A DNA stretch of 64,000 bases from CAYFQV01 sp964654185 (lineage in GTDB: Bacteria > Spirochaetota > Spirochaetia > DSM-27196 > PWMO01), in the NCBI GenBank assembly GCA_964654185.1, contig CAZZIE010000003.1, positions 31,643 through 95,642 of the forward strand, read 5' to 3'. The translations under genes were made by a program, and so were the position numbers. Below are positions 16,628 to 24,434 of the stretch, piece by piece. Numbering within the stretch: the stretch's first letter is position 1; every line of letters begins with the position of its first letter. The notes under the pieces were generated by a model. It worked only from the letters and a program-made list of their open reading frames with translations, did not search any database and was not told the origin of the DNA.

Positions 16628-17038
16628 TCACGGCGTGGATTCGTCGGCAGCCGTGGATGCCCGGGTTACCGGAGATGCGTGAGTCGCGACAAGGAGGTAC
16701 TGATAGTCCGAGTCGACGCGCTTGATGAGGCGAAGCGTGACCGGGGTCGGGACCATGACGTAGGTGAAGACGTAGTCCACGATCTCGTCCAGATCACCGC
16801 TCTCCTGGAAGCGGTGCGCCACCATGTAGTTGTTGGTACACGGCGCGACCTGCACGAAGAAGTCCTTCCCGAGCGCGTTCCGCGGATCGATACCCGACAG
16901 GCGCGACTCGAAGCGGTTGTACGCCGCAACGGAGCCGTCCTTGTTCATGCGCACCACGCCGAAGTCGAGCTCGTCGAGCTCTTCCGTCTTCATGGAATCC
17001 AGGGCGTCGGCAATGCCCGTTGTGTGAAAGGTGACCAT
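16628..17038 (-). CDS. Photoactive-yellow-protein-like PAS protein
   Basis: This 136-residue protein aligns without gaps to the first 70 residues of Halorhodospira photoactive yellow protein (PYP). The chromophore cysteine is conserved (Cys67 in FFVQVAPCT; Cys69 in PYP). So are the hydrogen-bond residues Tyr40 (Y42) and Glu44 (E46). Thr50 is replaced by Ser48, and Arg52 by Ile50. The C-terminal strands (YVFTYVMVPTPV) also match. Such a protein would bind p-coumaric acid and sense blue light, if the chromophore is made; no ammonia-lyase or coumarate-CoA ligase gene is in the window. It is first in an operon with two histidine kinases. PYP-family membership is well supported; photoactivity is inference. 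Confidence 0.8.
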   Translation of the reverse strand: MVTFHTTGIADALDSMKTEELDELDFGVVRMNKDGSVAAYNRFESRLSGIDPRNALGKDFFVQVAPCTNNYMVAHRFQESGDLDEIVDYVFTYVMVPTPVTLRLIKRVDSDYQYLLVATHASPVTRASTAADESTP

Positions 17039-17054
17039 GTTGCTGCTCGCTGTT

Positions 17055-17083
17055 ATGGTATGCGTCGCCGGTTAGAGCGTCAA
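17055..17083 (-). promoter_or_regulatory. Promoter of the PYP-like/kinase operon
   Basis: On the minus strand TTGACG (17078-17083) and TACCAT (17055-17060) have a 17-bp spacer. The start of transcription would be near 17048, only about 10 nt before the ATG at 17038. No Shine-Dalgarno is seen in that leader. Confidence 0.5.
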
Positions 17084-17140
17084 TCGCCCATCTCGTGGCG
17101 CCTTGCTGCGCGCGGAGGTGTCCGGACCGCCCGAATCCGT

Positions 17141-17176
17141 TCACGCCATGCCGAGCTTTCACGCCATGCCGAGCTT
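17141..17176. repeat. 18-bp tandem duplication across the msrA stop codon
   Basis: TCACGCCATGCCGAGCTT occurs twice head to tail (17141-17158 and 17159-17176). The right copy encodes the last codons (KLGMA) and stop of msrA. The left copy repeats them in frame just past the stop. This is a recent slippage-type duplication with no coding effect. Confidence 0.8.
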
Positions 17177-17668
17177 CTTCAGCTTCGGATGGATGACAAG
17201 GCGACAGTACCCGGCGTTCGGGTTCATGTCGAAGTAGTCCTGATGGTAGCCCTCGGCGGGGTAGAAGGTATCAAGCGGTTCAATCTCGGTGACGATTGGA
17301 TCCGAGAAGTGCGCCTGCGCCTGAGCTTTCGACTCCTCGGCAACGCGTCGCTGATCGTCGTCGTGGTAGAGAATGGCGGAACGGTACTGCGTGCCGACGT
17401 CGGCGCCCTGCCGATTGAGCGTCGTGGGGTCGTGCGCCTTCCAGAAGATCTCGAGGATCTCCCGGTAGGAGATCACCTCCGGATCGTACTCGACCTGTGT
17501 CACCTCGGCGTGGCCGGTGTTGCCCGTGCACACCTGCTCGTACGTGGGATTCGGGGTCGATCCGCCCGCGTATCCGGAAGTTACCGAATGCACACCTTCC
17601 ACGCGCTTGTATACCGCTTCAATACACCAGAAGCATCCGCCGCCCAGTGTTGCTTTCTCCGTCGCCAT
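17159..17668 (-). CDS. msrA: Peptide methionine (S)-S-oxide reductase
   Basis: This 169-residue cytoplasmic enzyme reduces methionine-S-sulfoxide in proteins with thioredoxin. The catalytic motif GGCFWC lies near the N-terminus (nucleophile Cys in GCFW). TSGYAGG, the substrate pocket GHAEVTQVEYDP and the Tyr/Asp-rich YHQDYFDMNPNAGYC segment are also present. The Cys in the last motif is a likely resolving cysteine. ATG at 17668 is chosen because it directly precedes the conserved domain and has a GGAGGAG ribosome site; the frame is open 20 codons upstream. It is divergent from the parvulin gene. No fused MsrB domain is present. Confidence 0.93.
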   Translation of the reverse strand: MATEKATLGGGCFWCIEAVYKRVEGVHSVTSGYAGGSTPNPTYEQVCTGNTGHAEVTQVEYDPEVISYREILEIFWKAHDPTTLNRQGADVGTQYRSAILYHDDDQRRVAEESKAQAQAHFSDPIVTEIEPLDTFYPAEGYHQDYFDMNPNAGYCRLVIHPKLKKLGMA

Positions 17669-17753
17669 ATGAGCTCTCTCCTCCCTGCGGGTTTCAGGTT
17701 CCTGCGGGTTTCGCGGAAGTATACTCACTCATTCCACGCCGCGTCGAACAAGG

Positions 17754-17783
17754 TTGACACCGGCTGTTGCGCGGCAGTACAAA
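17754..17783 (+). promoter_or_regulatory. Promoter of the parvulin gene
   Basis: A perfect TTGACA (17754-17759) and TACAAA (17778-17783) with an 18-bp spacer. It gives a leader of about 55 nt before the ATG at 17847. Confidence 0.5.
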
Positions 17784-17846
17784 TGAGGGGCTACCCATCG
17801 CGTGTCTTGAACAATCCACGAAACAACCTGGACACAAGGAGTGAAA

Positions 17847-18908
17847 ATGCATACGCATCGCATCATTGCGCTCGCTTTAGCCCTCGTGCTTCTGGCGGCA
17901 GGTCTGACCTTCGCCGGTGGAAATCGGGAAGAGAGCGAAGAGGCGCAGGCAGAAGAGCAGACAACCCCCGTCGAGACTGAGGGCGAAGCGACGCCCATTG
18001 AGTCCGGCGACGCCGCAGAGGCCGTTGCCGTCGTGAACGGGATCCCCATTGAGCGGAATCGTTTCGAGTCCGCTGTTGCGCAGAGCGAGGCCCAGGCGGC
18101 ACAGCAGGGCCAGCAGATGACGCCGGAGAACCAATCGCAGCTCCGCGAGCAGATCCTCGAGCGGCTGATAGAGGAGGAACTCCTCTATCAGCAGAGCATC
18201 AAGGAGGACATCGAGGTCTCCGAGGAGGAGATCGCGAATCAGCTCGAACAGACGCGTGCCAACTTCCCGAACGAGGAGCAGTTCCAGGCGGCGCTCTCAC
18301 AGGCCGGCCTGACGGTCGAGGATCTGGAAGAGCAGGTTCGCCGCAGCCTGGCGATCAACCGGCTCATTGCGCAGGAAGTGGGCCAGAACTTCGAGGTAAG
18401 CGACGAGGAGGCACAGACCTTCTACGACGAGAACCCCCAGTTCTTCCAGCAGGGTGAGCAGGTGGAAGCGCGGCACATCCTGGTGTCGACCGAAGGTGTC
18501 GAGGGTGAGGAGGCCATGGCGGAGGCGCGGGAGCGCGCCGAAGACATAAAGGCGCGCCTCGAGGATGGCGCGGACTTCGCGACCCTGGCGGAGGAGGAAT
18601 CCGACGGCCCCAGCGCCTCGCGCGGCGGCAATCTGGGAACCTTCGGCCGCGGGCAGATGGTTCCGCCCTTCGAAGAGGCGGCTTTCAATCTCGAGGTCGG
18701 CGAGATCTCGGGTGTTGTTGAGACGCGCTTCGGTTTCCACATCATTCAGGTTACCGACAAAAGCGGATCCGGCACGCAGTCCTACGCGGACGCCAAGCCG
18801 CAGATCGACCAGTACCTCTCTCAGCAGAAGCGCGGCGAGGCAATTCAGACCTACCTCGACGGCCTGAAGGAAGACGCTGAAATCCAGCGCAACCTCGGCG
18901 ACAACTAA
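17847..18908 (+). CDS. Exported parvulin-type peptidyl-prolyl isomerase (SurA/PrsA-like)
   Basis: This 353-residue protein has a signal peptide ending in LTFAGG, followed by an acidic Glu-rich linker. A SurA-N-like helical domain follows (about residues 60-190, starting VAVVNGIPIERNRF). One parvulin domain (about 205-310) contains ARHILVST, DGPSASRGGNLGTFGRGQMVPPFEEA-type segments and FGFHIIQV. It would catalyse proline isomerisation and chaperone outer-membrane proteins in the periplasm. The ATG at 17847 is chosen over the GTG two codons upstream because AAGGA ends at 17840. A 13-bp perfect inverted repeat lies inside the gene at 18164-18192. Confidence 0.88.
   Translation: MHTHRIIALALALVLLAAGLTFAGGNREESEEAQAEEQTTPVETEGEATPIESGDAAEAVAVVNGIPIERNRFESAVAQSEAQAAQQGQQMTPENQSQLREQILERLIEEELLYQQSIKEDIEVSEEEIANQLEQTRANFPNEEQFQAALSQAGLTVEDLEEQVRRSLAINRLIAQEVGQNFEVSDEEAQTFYDENPQFFQQGEQVEARHILVSTEGVEGEEAMAEARERAEDIKARLEDGADFATLAEEESDGPSASRGGNLGTFGRGQMVPPFEEAAFNLEVGEISGVVETRFGFHIIQVTDKSGSGTQSYADAKPQIDQYLSQQKRGEAIQTYLDGLKEDAEIQRNLGDN
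18164..18192. repeat. 13-bp perfect inverted repeat inside the parvulin gene
   Basis: GCTGATAGAGGAG (18164-18176) is complementary to 18180-18192 with a 3-nt GAA loop. It encodes RLIEEELLYQQ, so it is translated through. The mRNA would contain a very stable hairpin. Confidence 0.8.
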
Positions 18909-18971
18909 GCCCCTTCCGGGCGTCGCCCGACCGTGGCGCACTCGACGGTGCCGCGCCCGACGGCGCGGCCA

Positions 18972-20762
18972 CTACCGGCTCCGCACCTTCAAGGTGCGGA
19001 GCCGATTGAGCGCCGCCGCCAGCTCGAAGGGACGGAAGACCGCCAGATCCCCCATGGGGTGCGGTGTCAGAACGTCCAGCCCCTCGACACCAACACGGCG
19101 ATTGATCTCCTCCACGGCCCGGTGAAGCGTCGTCGTATCCGTTAGCATCGATTTCAGAGTAACCAGGGCCTGCGAAATCGCACGAGTCTGACCTGCATCG
19201 ATGAGCTGCTCTACACCGCTCAGATCGATACTGTCCCGTCCGAACTGGATCTCCCTGGTGCCGTGAGCGCGAACCTTCACGTCGCGCTTGCCCTTGCTGG
19301 GGTCGAGACTCTCGGCAACGGGAATGCGTTCCCTCCAGGCACCGAAGGTCCGTCCACCCTCCTGACGCCGTTCGGTCCGCAGGCGCTCCGCGATCCGGCG
19401 CGCTTCATGAGTCATCTCCCGGGGCCGATACTCCCGCATGACGACGACGGTGTCGGCCACGTCGAAGTAGTCACCACTTCCCCCGACCACCAGCACCGAG
19501 GAGACGCCGAGCTCGTCGTAGAGGGCGCGGACCTTGTCGATGAAGGGTGTGATGGGCTCATCATCACCCGAAACGAGCTCCTGCATCCGATGGTCCCGGA
19601 TCATGAAGTTCGTCGCCGATGTGTCCTCGTCGACGAGGAGCGTCGTCGCGCCGACCTCGAGGGCCTCCATGATGTTGGCCGCCTGGGAGGTGCTGCCGCT
19701 GGCATCATCGCTCCGGAAGGAGTCGGTGTCGGTCCCGCCGGGAAGATTGTTGATGAAGGGAGTGATGCTGACGCCCTCCACGCGGCGTCCGTCCTCTGAG
19801 CGCACCTTTACGGCGGCGGGATCGGCAGCGACGAGCTCCCGGCCATCTCCCGGTATGTGATCGTAGACCCCGCGCTCCAGGGCGCGAAGGAGCGTCGACT
19901 TCCCGTGGTAGCCGCCGCCGGCGATGAGGGTTACACCGCGAGGCACCCCCATGCCGGTCACGGTCCCGCAGTTCGGAAGGGTAAGCTCCCGGCGCAGCGA
20001 CGTCGGACTCTCGAAGGGGACCACCCGGTCGCCCGTCATGGGGCGATCGTCCACCCCGCTTCGCCGGGGCAGCACGGCGCCGTCGGCAACGAAGGCAACA
20101 AGCTCCTCCTCCGAGAGGAGATCCCGGAGCGCTCGGACGTCCTCAACGGCTTCAACGTGGGTCCGGAGGCCCGTCCAGTCCTGGGTCCCCGCGACAATGC
20201 TCTCCGCTACGATCCGGGGGAGCTCCTCGTCGAACATGACGGCGGCCTGTTTCCCGGCAATTCGCCGCCCGAACGCCGGCATCCCGACAGTGAACCGGAC
20301 CTCCAGAGCCCCGAGCTCTCGTGTGCCGGACCCTCCCGTGTTGGTCGCCGACGCGCGGGACGCCCCCGTGCCGGTCTCGTTCGTGCCGGCGTCCGCCACG
20401 AAGGCGGCGGTCCGCTGCAGGACCTCCTGACCCACGTGCATGATATCAATGCTGCCGCCCTTGCCGGTTCCGCGCCTTCCGGATGCGATGCGGCGGCACG
20501 CCGCACCGAAGCGTCTGATCAGAAAGTCCTCCGTGGCGGTGCGACGGGACTCGTTCCGGTAGCTCCACTCCGGAAGCCCCGTCGTCTCGGCGGGGAGCTC
20601 CAGATGGCACCGCGAGGGCGGCGCGAAGGGATCACTCTGGACGTGATCAATGCAGAGGATGAAGTCGCCGTGGTCGTAGCAGCCGACGAGCTCCTTGTAC
20701 GCCTTGTAGCCCCGCCCGTCGAGACGGCGGAGTCGTTCCGAAAGCTGTGAATATGCGGTCAT
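18972..20762 (-). CDS. ABC-class ATPase (PF09818/COG3044 family)
   Basis: This is a predicted ATPase of about 596 residues. The N-terminal family motif is LRRLDGRGYKAYKELVGCYD, followed by FILCIDHVQSDPFA. The P-loop is GGGYHGKSTLL, and TTLLVDEDTSATNFMIRD is the Walker B region. It is cytoplasmic with unknown cellular role. Start: ATG at 20762 puts the family motif at the expected distance. An in-frame ATG at 20849 would add 29 unconserved residues. A Gly/Ser/Thr-rich insert occurs about one quarter into the protein. The last ten codons form half of a 14-bp perfect inverted repeat with the stop region. Confidence 0.85.
   Translation of the reverse strand: MTAYSQLSERLRRLDGRGYKAYKELVGCYDHGDFILCIDHVQSDPFAPPSRCHLELPAETTGLPEWSYRNESRRTATEDFLIRRFGAACRRIASGRRGTGKGGSIDIMHVGQEVLQRTAAFVADAGTNETGTGASRASATNTGGSGTRELGALEVRFTVGMPAFGRRIAGKQAAVMFDEELPRIVAESIVAGTQDWTGLRTHVEAVEDVRALRDLLSEEELVAFVADGAVLPRRSGVDDRPMTGDRVVPFESPTSLRRELTLPNCGTVTGMGVPRGVTLIAGGGYHGKSTLLRALERGVYDHIPGDGRELVAADPAAVKVRSEDGRRVEGVSITPFINNLPGGTDTDSFRSDDASGSTSQAANIMEALEVGATTLLVDEDTSATNFMIRDHRMQELVSGDDEPITPFIDKVRALYDELGVSSVLVVGGSGDYFDVADTVVVMREYRPREMTHEARRIAERLRTERRQEGGRTFGAWRERIPVAESLDPSKGKRDVKVRAHGTREIQFGRDSIDLSGVEQLIDAGQTRAISQALVTLKSMLTDTTTLHRAVEEINRRVGVEGLDVLTPHPMGDLAVFRPFELAAALNRLRTLKVRSR
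18976..19004. repeat. 14-bp perfect inverted repeat at the end of the ABC-class ATPase gene
   Basis: CGGCTCCGCACCTT and its complement AAGGTGCGGAGCCG are separated by one base. It lies between two convergent genes and overlaps codons for RLRTLKVRSR. It may act as a bidirectional 3'-end barrier, but there is no T-tract on either side, so it is not called a terminator. Confidence 0.75.
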
Positions 20763-20896
20763 ACGCAGGGCACCATCCGACCACCGGCTCTCCCCGGCGC
20801 CCACCGGTTGGGGACGCCGGCTCAACCGATGTTTGTCCTTCAGCCCCATGATGACGATCTTCGGTAGGTACGTGAACCACCGTGGAGGTGTACACC

Positions 20897-21166
20897 ATGC
20901 GACTGTTCCCGGCGCTCCGGCGCAACTTCGCCTCGCGCCATCCCATACGACCGGCCCGTTCCGCCGCTCTTGCTCTTGTTGCAGCTCTCGCTCTCCCTCT
21001 TGCCGCTTCGTTCCTGGGGGCGTGTGCCTCCTCGCCGGGAGCGGACGCCGGTGGGGACATCGCCCGCGGGGAAGACGCCGCCGAGGCTGAGGCTTCGGTG
21101 GGCGAAGCAGAGCGCTCCGATTCCAGCCGACCGCTCCGCGGCGACGACCGCCACACCGACCCCTAG
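20897..21166 (+). CDS. Lipoprotein signal and linker fragment, separated from the NHL protein by an in-frame TAG
   Basis: This 89-codon frame has a classical lipoprotein signal (RSAALALVAALALPLAASFL then lipobox LGAC) and an acidic linker ending at TAG 21164-21166. ATG at 20897 has GGAGGT seven bases upstream. The next codon after the TAG is a GTG that begins the thioredoxin/NHL protein in the same reading frame. The simplest reading is one ancestral gene, 20897-23104, encoding an exported lipoprotein, now interrupted by an amber codon through mutation, sequencing error or readthrough. Alone, this peptide would be a short lipoprotein with no domain. Confidence 0.6.
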   Translation: MRLFPALRRNFASRHPIRPARSAALALVAALALPLAASFLGACASSPGADAGGDIARGEDAAEAEASVGEAERSDSSRPLRGDDRHTDP

Positions 21167-23104
21167 GTGGCGCGAAGCTACGCGGGCAACTCCCCCTCCC
21201 GGCCGCTCCCGACGGACCTGGAGTGGCTCAACACGGAGTATCCCCTCTCCCTCGAGCAGCTCCGCGGGAAGATCGTGCTCATGGACTTCTGGACGTACGG
21301 ATGCATCAACTGCATCCACAACATACCGGAGCTCATCGACCTGCAGGAGAAGTACCGGGATACCCTCGTGATCATTGGGGTGCACTCGGCGAAGTTCGAG
21401 AACGAAGGCCGCACGGAGAACCTGCGCCGCATTATCTCCCGGTACAACATTCCCTACCCGGTCATCAACGACGCGGAGCGCCGAATGATGGACGAGTGGA
21501 ACGTCCGGGCGTGGCCGACGCTCGTTCTCATTGATCCCGCCGGCAACGTCGCGGGACGCGAGACCGGGGAGGGCTTCTACCAGAAGTTCAACCGGGCGAT
21601 CCTCGGGTTGATCCAGGAGTTCGAGGAACGCGGCGACCTCGACCGGAGCCCCGTCGGCCATACTGTCGGCACCGAGGGGCTACCCCAGACGGTGCTGGCG
21701 TTTCCCTCCAAGGTGCTCGCCGATCTGGACCGGAACCGGCTCTTCGTGTCGGACACGAACAACCATCGTGTCCTGGAAGTCGACGCCGCCAGCGGCGCGG
21801 TGAATCGGGTGATCGGGGCGGGCACCGCCGGCTTCGAGGACGGCTCCCTGACAGATGCGACCTTCCGCAAGCCCCGGGGCATGGCGCTCAGTCCAGGGGG
21901 CGCCACCCTCTACGTCGCGGATACCGGTAACCACGCGGTGCGCACCGTCGATCTGGCCGGGGGCAGTGTATCCACCCTGGCCGGAACCGGCATCCGGCCC
22001 TACAACTATCCGCCGCACCCGGGCCCCCTGCCGACCCGGGGGCTGCGCTCGCCCTGGGATCTTGCGCTCAGGGAGGACCTGCTCTACGTCGCCATGGCCG
22101 GATCTCACCAGCTCTGGCAGATCGATCTGGCCGGGAGCGTCGCAGACTACGCCGCCGGAACCGGGGGAGAGGAGGTCGTCGACGGCCCCGCCTTCTCTTC
22201 GCGCCTTGCCCAGCCGAGCGGACTCACCATCCTGGACGGGCACCTCTACTTCGCCGACAGCGAGTCGAGCTTTCTCCGACGCCTCTCCCTCCCCGCTCCA
22301 GCAGGCGCCGGCGCCGTCCCGGGTCCCTTCGAGGGTGTCGTCGAGACGGTTGCCGGCAGCGGCAACGGTCTCTTCGATTTCGGCGACCGCGACGGAGTGG
22401 GCCGGGAGGTGAAGATGCAGCACCCCCTCGGCCTCGCCGCCGACGACCGCTACGTCTACATTGCCGACACCTACAACCACAAGATCAAGCGCTACGATCC
22501 CCGGACCCGGGAGGTGACGACCATCGCCGGCGGCGAGGCGGGCTGGGCCGACGGCGACGGGGCTCGCTTCTTCGAGCCGGGCGGCCTGGACCTCCACGGC
22601 GAGACCCTGTACGTAGCCGACACGAACAACCACGCAGTCCGAAAGCTCAACCTCCGCACCGGCGTCACGGAGACCCTCGTGGTGCACAGCGTGCCCCGCT
22701 CGCCCCGGGAGGTCCCCACCGTGCAGGTGACGCCGGCGCGTCTGCGCCCGGGCACCCGCACTCTCGCGGTGAACGTCGAGTTGCCGGAGGGGTTCAAGGT
22801 GAACGACACGGCGCCCTCCGGGGTCACCCTGACGACACTGCCGCGCTTCCTCACCGCCGCGGTACGTGAGATCCGCGCGCCGGGGCAGACCTTCCCGGTG
22901 CGCTTCGAGGTGGCGGCCACGCCCGGCTCGGGCAGCGCCCGGGCACGGATCAATGTCGTCTACTGCCGGGACGGCGAAGAGGGCATCTGCTTCTTCGAGA
23001 CTGTCGATCTGGTCATCCCGATCGAGGTCGTTGAATCCGCGGCAGCGGACCCCGCAGCCCCTTCCGTCGCCGTGACCCATCGAGTGGTGCACCGGGAGCC
23101 TTGA
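21167..23104 (+). CDS. Thioredoxin-like/NHL-repeat protein (NHLRC2-like)
   Basis: This 645-residue protein has the NHLRC2 architecture. A thioredoxin-like domain (about 1-150) carries Cys46-Ile-Asn-Cys49 in the motif TYGCINCIHNIPEL and a WPTLVLID strand. A six-bladed NHL propeller (about 165-500) has repeats of the type LFVSDTNNHRVLEVD and LYVADTGNHAVR. A C-terminal beta domain follows (VTPARLRPG...VVYCRDGEEGICFF). It has no signal of its own, and no Shine-Dalgarno precedes the GTG that directly follows the upstream TAG. Translation is therefore more likely as part of a longer readthrough product or a decayed gene. A redox role in the envelope is inferred from the CxxC and the upstream lipoprotein signal. 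Confidence 0.75.
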   Translation: MARSYAGNSPSRPLPTDLEWLNTEYPLSLEQLRGKIVLMDFWTYGCINCIHNIPELIDLQEKYRDTLVIIGVHSAKFENEGRTENLRRIISRYNIPYPVINDAERRMMDEWNVRAWPTLVLIDPAGNVAGRETGEGFYQKFNRAILGLIQEFEERGDLDRSPVGHTVGTEGLPQTVLAFPSKVLADLDRNRLFVSDTNNHRVLEVDAASGAVNRVIGAGTAGFEDGSLTDATFRKPRGMALSPGGATLYVADTGNHAVRTVDLAGGSVSTLAGTGIRPYNYPPHPGPLPTRGLRSPWDLALREDLLYVAMAGSHQLWQIDLAGSVADYAAGTGGEEVVDGPAFSSRLAQPSGLTILDGHLYFADSESSFLRRLSLPAPAGAGAVPGPFEGVVETVAGSGNGLFDFGDRDGVGREVKMQHPLGLAADDRYVYIADTYNHKIKRYDPRTREVTTIAGGEAGWADGDGARFFEPGGLDLHGETLYVADTNNHAVRKLNLRTGVTETLVVHSVPRSPREVPTVQVTPARLRPGTRTLAVNVELPEGFKVNDTAPSGVTLTTLPRFLTAAVREIRAPGQTFPVRFEVAATPGSGSARARINVVYCRDGEEGICFFETVDLVIPIEVVESAAADPAAPSVAVTHRVVHREP

Positions 23105-23139
23105 TACGCGCGGAGGCGCGCGCATATCTTATAGCCACC

Positions 23140-23475
23140 ATGTCACTCTATCGTGTGCACCTCACCTGGAAGGGAAAAGACGTCATGCTCAGAGCGCGCG
23201 AGCTCGACATGACCCACCCGTACTTCGTTTCGATTCGCGATCTCGTCTTCCCGGAGGGGAAATCCGTAATCATCGATCCATCTCAGGATGAGGTGAGGAG
23301 GACCTTCGGACAGGCTGAGCACCTCCTCATTCCCTTCCAGTCCGTCTCCCTGATCGAGGAGGTTCGGGAGAACGAGGCCGGCGCCGGCGACAAGGTGCGG
23401 CCATTCACGGTGGTCGAGGGTGACGACAAGCGGGAAGGTGAGAGGAATGGCGACGAGGATGGAGACGAAGAGTAA
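23140..23475 (+). CDS. DUF1820-like small protein
   Basis: This 111-residue protein has a conserved-looking core, SLYRVHLTWKGKDVMLRAREL, then a segment VSIRDLVFPEGKSVIIDPSQDEVRRTF, and LIPFQSVSLIEEV. This arrangement resembles the DUF1820 family of small proteins. The C-terminal 30 residues are a charged, disordered tail rich in Glu, Asp and Gly. The patatin gene starts inside this tail (29-nt overlap). Function unknown; cytoplasmic. Confidence 0.65.
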   Translation: MSLYRVHLTWKGKDVMLRARELDMTHPYFVSIRDLVFPEGKSVIIDPSQDEVRRTFGQAEHLLIPFQSVSLIEEVRENEAGAGDKVRPFTVVEGDDKREGERNGDEDGDEE

Positions 23476-24427
23476 CCGGGAAAAGGGGCAGCGAGTCGGC
23501 ATTGCCCTCGGGGGAGGCGGCGCCCGGGGCATATCGCATTACGGAGTCCTCAGGGAGCTGCGCAAGCGACCCGACCTGGCGCCGGATACTGTGGCGGGCT
23601 GCTCCGCCGGTGCGGTGGCCGGTACCCTCTACGCAGCGGGCATCGACCAGCGCACCGTGGAGGAGATGGCCGTCGAGTTCGACTGGTTCCGCGACGTCGT
23701 GGAGATCGGTGACACCCTGCGAAACATGTTCGAGCGCGGCCGTCCCGGCCTCATGTCGAACAATCGCCTGGCGGATCGCATCAACACCATGCTCGACGGC
23801 CGCAGCTTCGACGACCTCCCGATGGACCTTGCCGTTGTGGCGAGCGACATTGTGGGAAACCGCCGCGTCATCTTCACCTCCGCCCGGGTAGCGGAGCGCC
23901 TGGACTGGGAGATCCTCCACGGATTCCTTCCCCCACGCACCCGCTGGACCCCGGGCTTCGAAACCCGCGTCGTTTCGGACTTCCCGGATGTCGGACGCGC
24001 CGTGCAGGCGAGCGCGACGGTGCCCGCCTTTTTCGCGCCGGTCGAGATACGCGACATGAAGCTCATCGACGGCGGCGCCATGGATCTGGTACCCGTAGAC
24101 ATCATCAAAGCCATGGGGGCTCATGCTACCGTGGCCGTGAGTCTTGGCCTTGCGGCCTTGCCGGAACGCGTGAAATCGACGTACGGTGTTATCTCGTGGC
24201 AGCTCGGGACGCTGGGGATCCATCAGCTCTGGCGCAGTCTCGCCGAGGCGGATGTGGGCTTCGAGATCACCGGCATTGCCGAGCGGAGCCCCGTGAAGGC
24301 GGGTCAGGTCGACCTGATGGAGCAGGGCGCCGCTGATATGCGGGAGCACATGCCGGCACTCGAGGGCGCCGTGGCGGCGCGACGATCGCCACTGGCTCGC
24401 TACGTGAGCTCGAAGCTAGGAGTGTGA
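23447..24427 (+). CDS. Patatin-like phospholipase
   Basis: This 326-residue serine hydrolase of the patatin/RssA family has the oxyanion motif GGGGARG near residue 22, nucleophile Ser53 in GCSAG, and the catalytic Asp208 in LIDGGAMD. Together they give the Ser-Asp dyad expected to hydrolyse acyl esters of membrane lipids. The ATG at 23447 has a GAAGGTGAG-like ribosome site. It overlaps the DUF1820 gene and is 7 bp from the ASCH gene, so it is part of an operon. No signal peptide, so it probably acts from the cytoplasmic side. Confidence 0.88.
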   Translation: MATRMETKSNREKGQRVGIALGGGGARGISHYGVLRELRKRPDLAPDTVAGCSAGAVAGTLYAAGIDQRTVEEMAVEFDWFRDVVEIGDTLRNMFERGRPGLMSNNRLADRINTMLDGRSFDDLPMDLAVVASDIVGNRRVIFTSARVAERLDWEILHGFLPPRTRWTPGFETRVVSDFPDVGRAVQASATVPAFFAPVEIRDMKLIDGGAMDLVPVDIIKAMGAHATVAVSLGLAALPERVKSTYGVISWQLGTLGIHQLWRSLAEADVGFEITGIAERSPVKAGQVDLMEQGAADMREHMPALEGAVAARRSPLARYVSSKLGV

Positions 24428-24434
24428 TACGTCA

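Noticed and set aside
18976..19004. Rho-independent terminator between the convergent parvulin and ABC-class ATPase genes
   Set aside because: The stem is excellent but no T-run follows on either strand, and it lies within codons.
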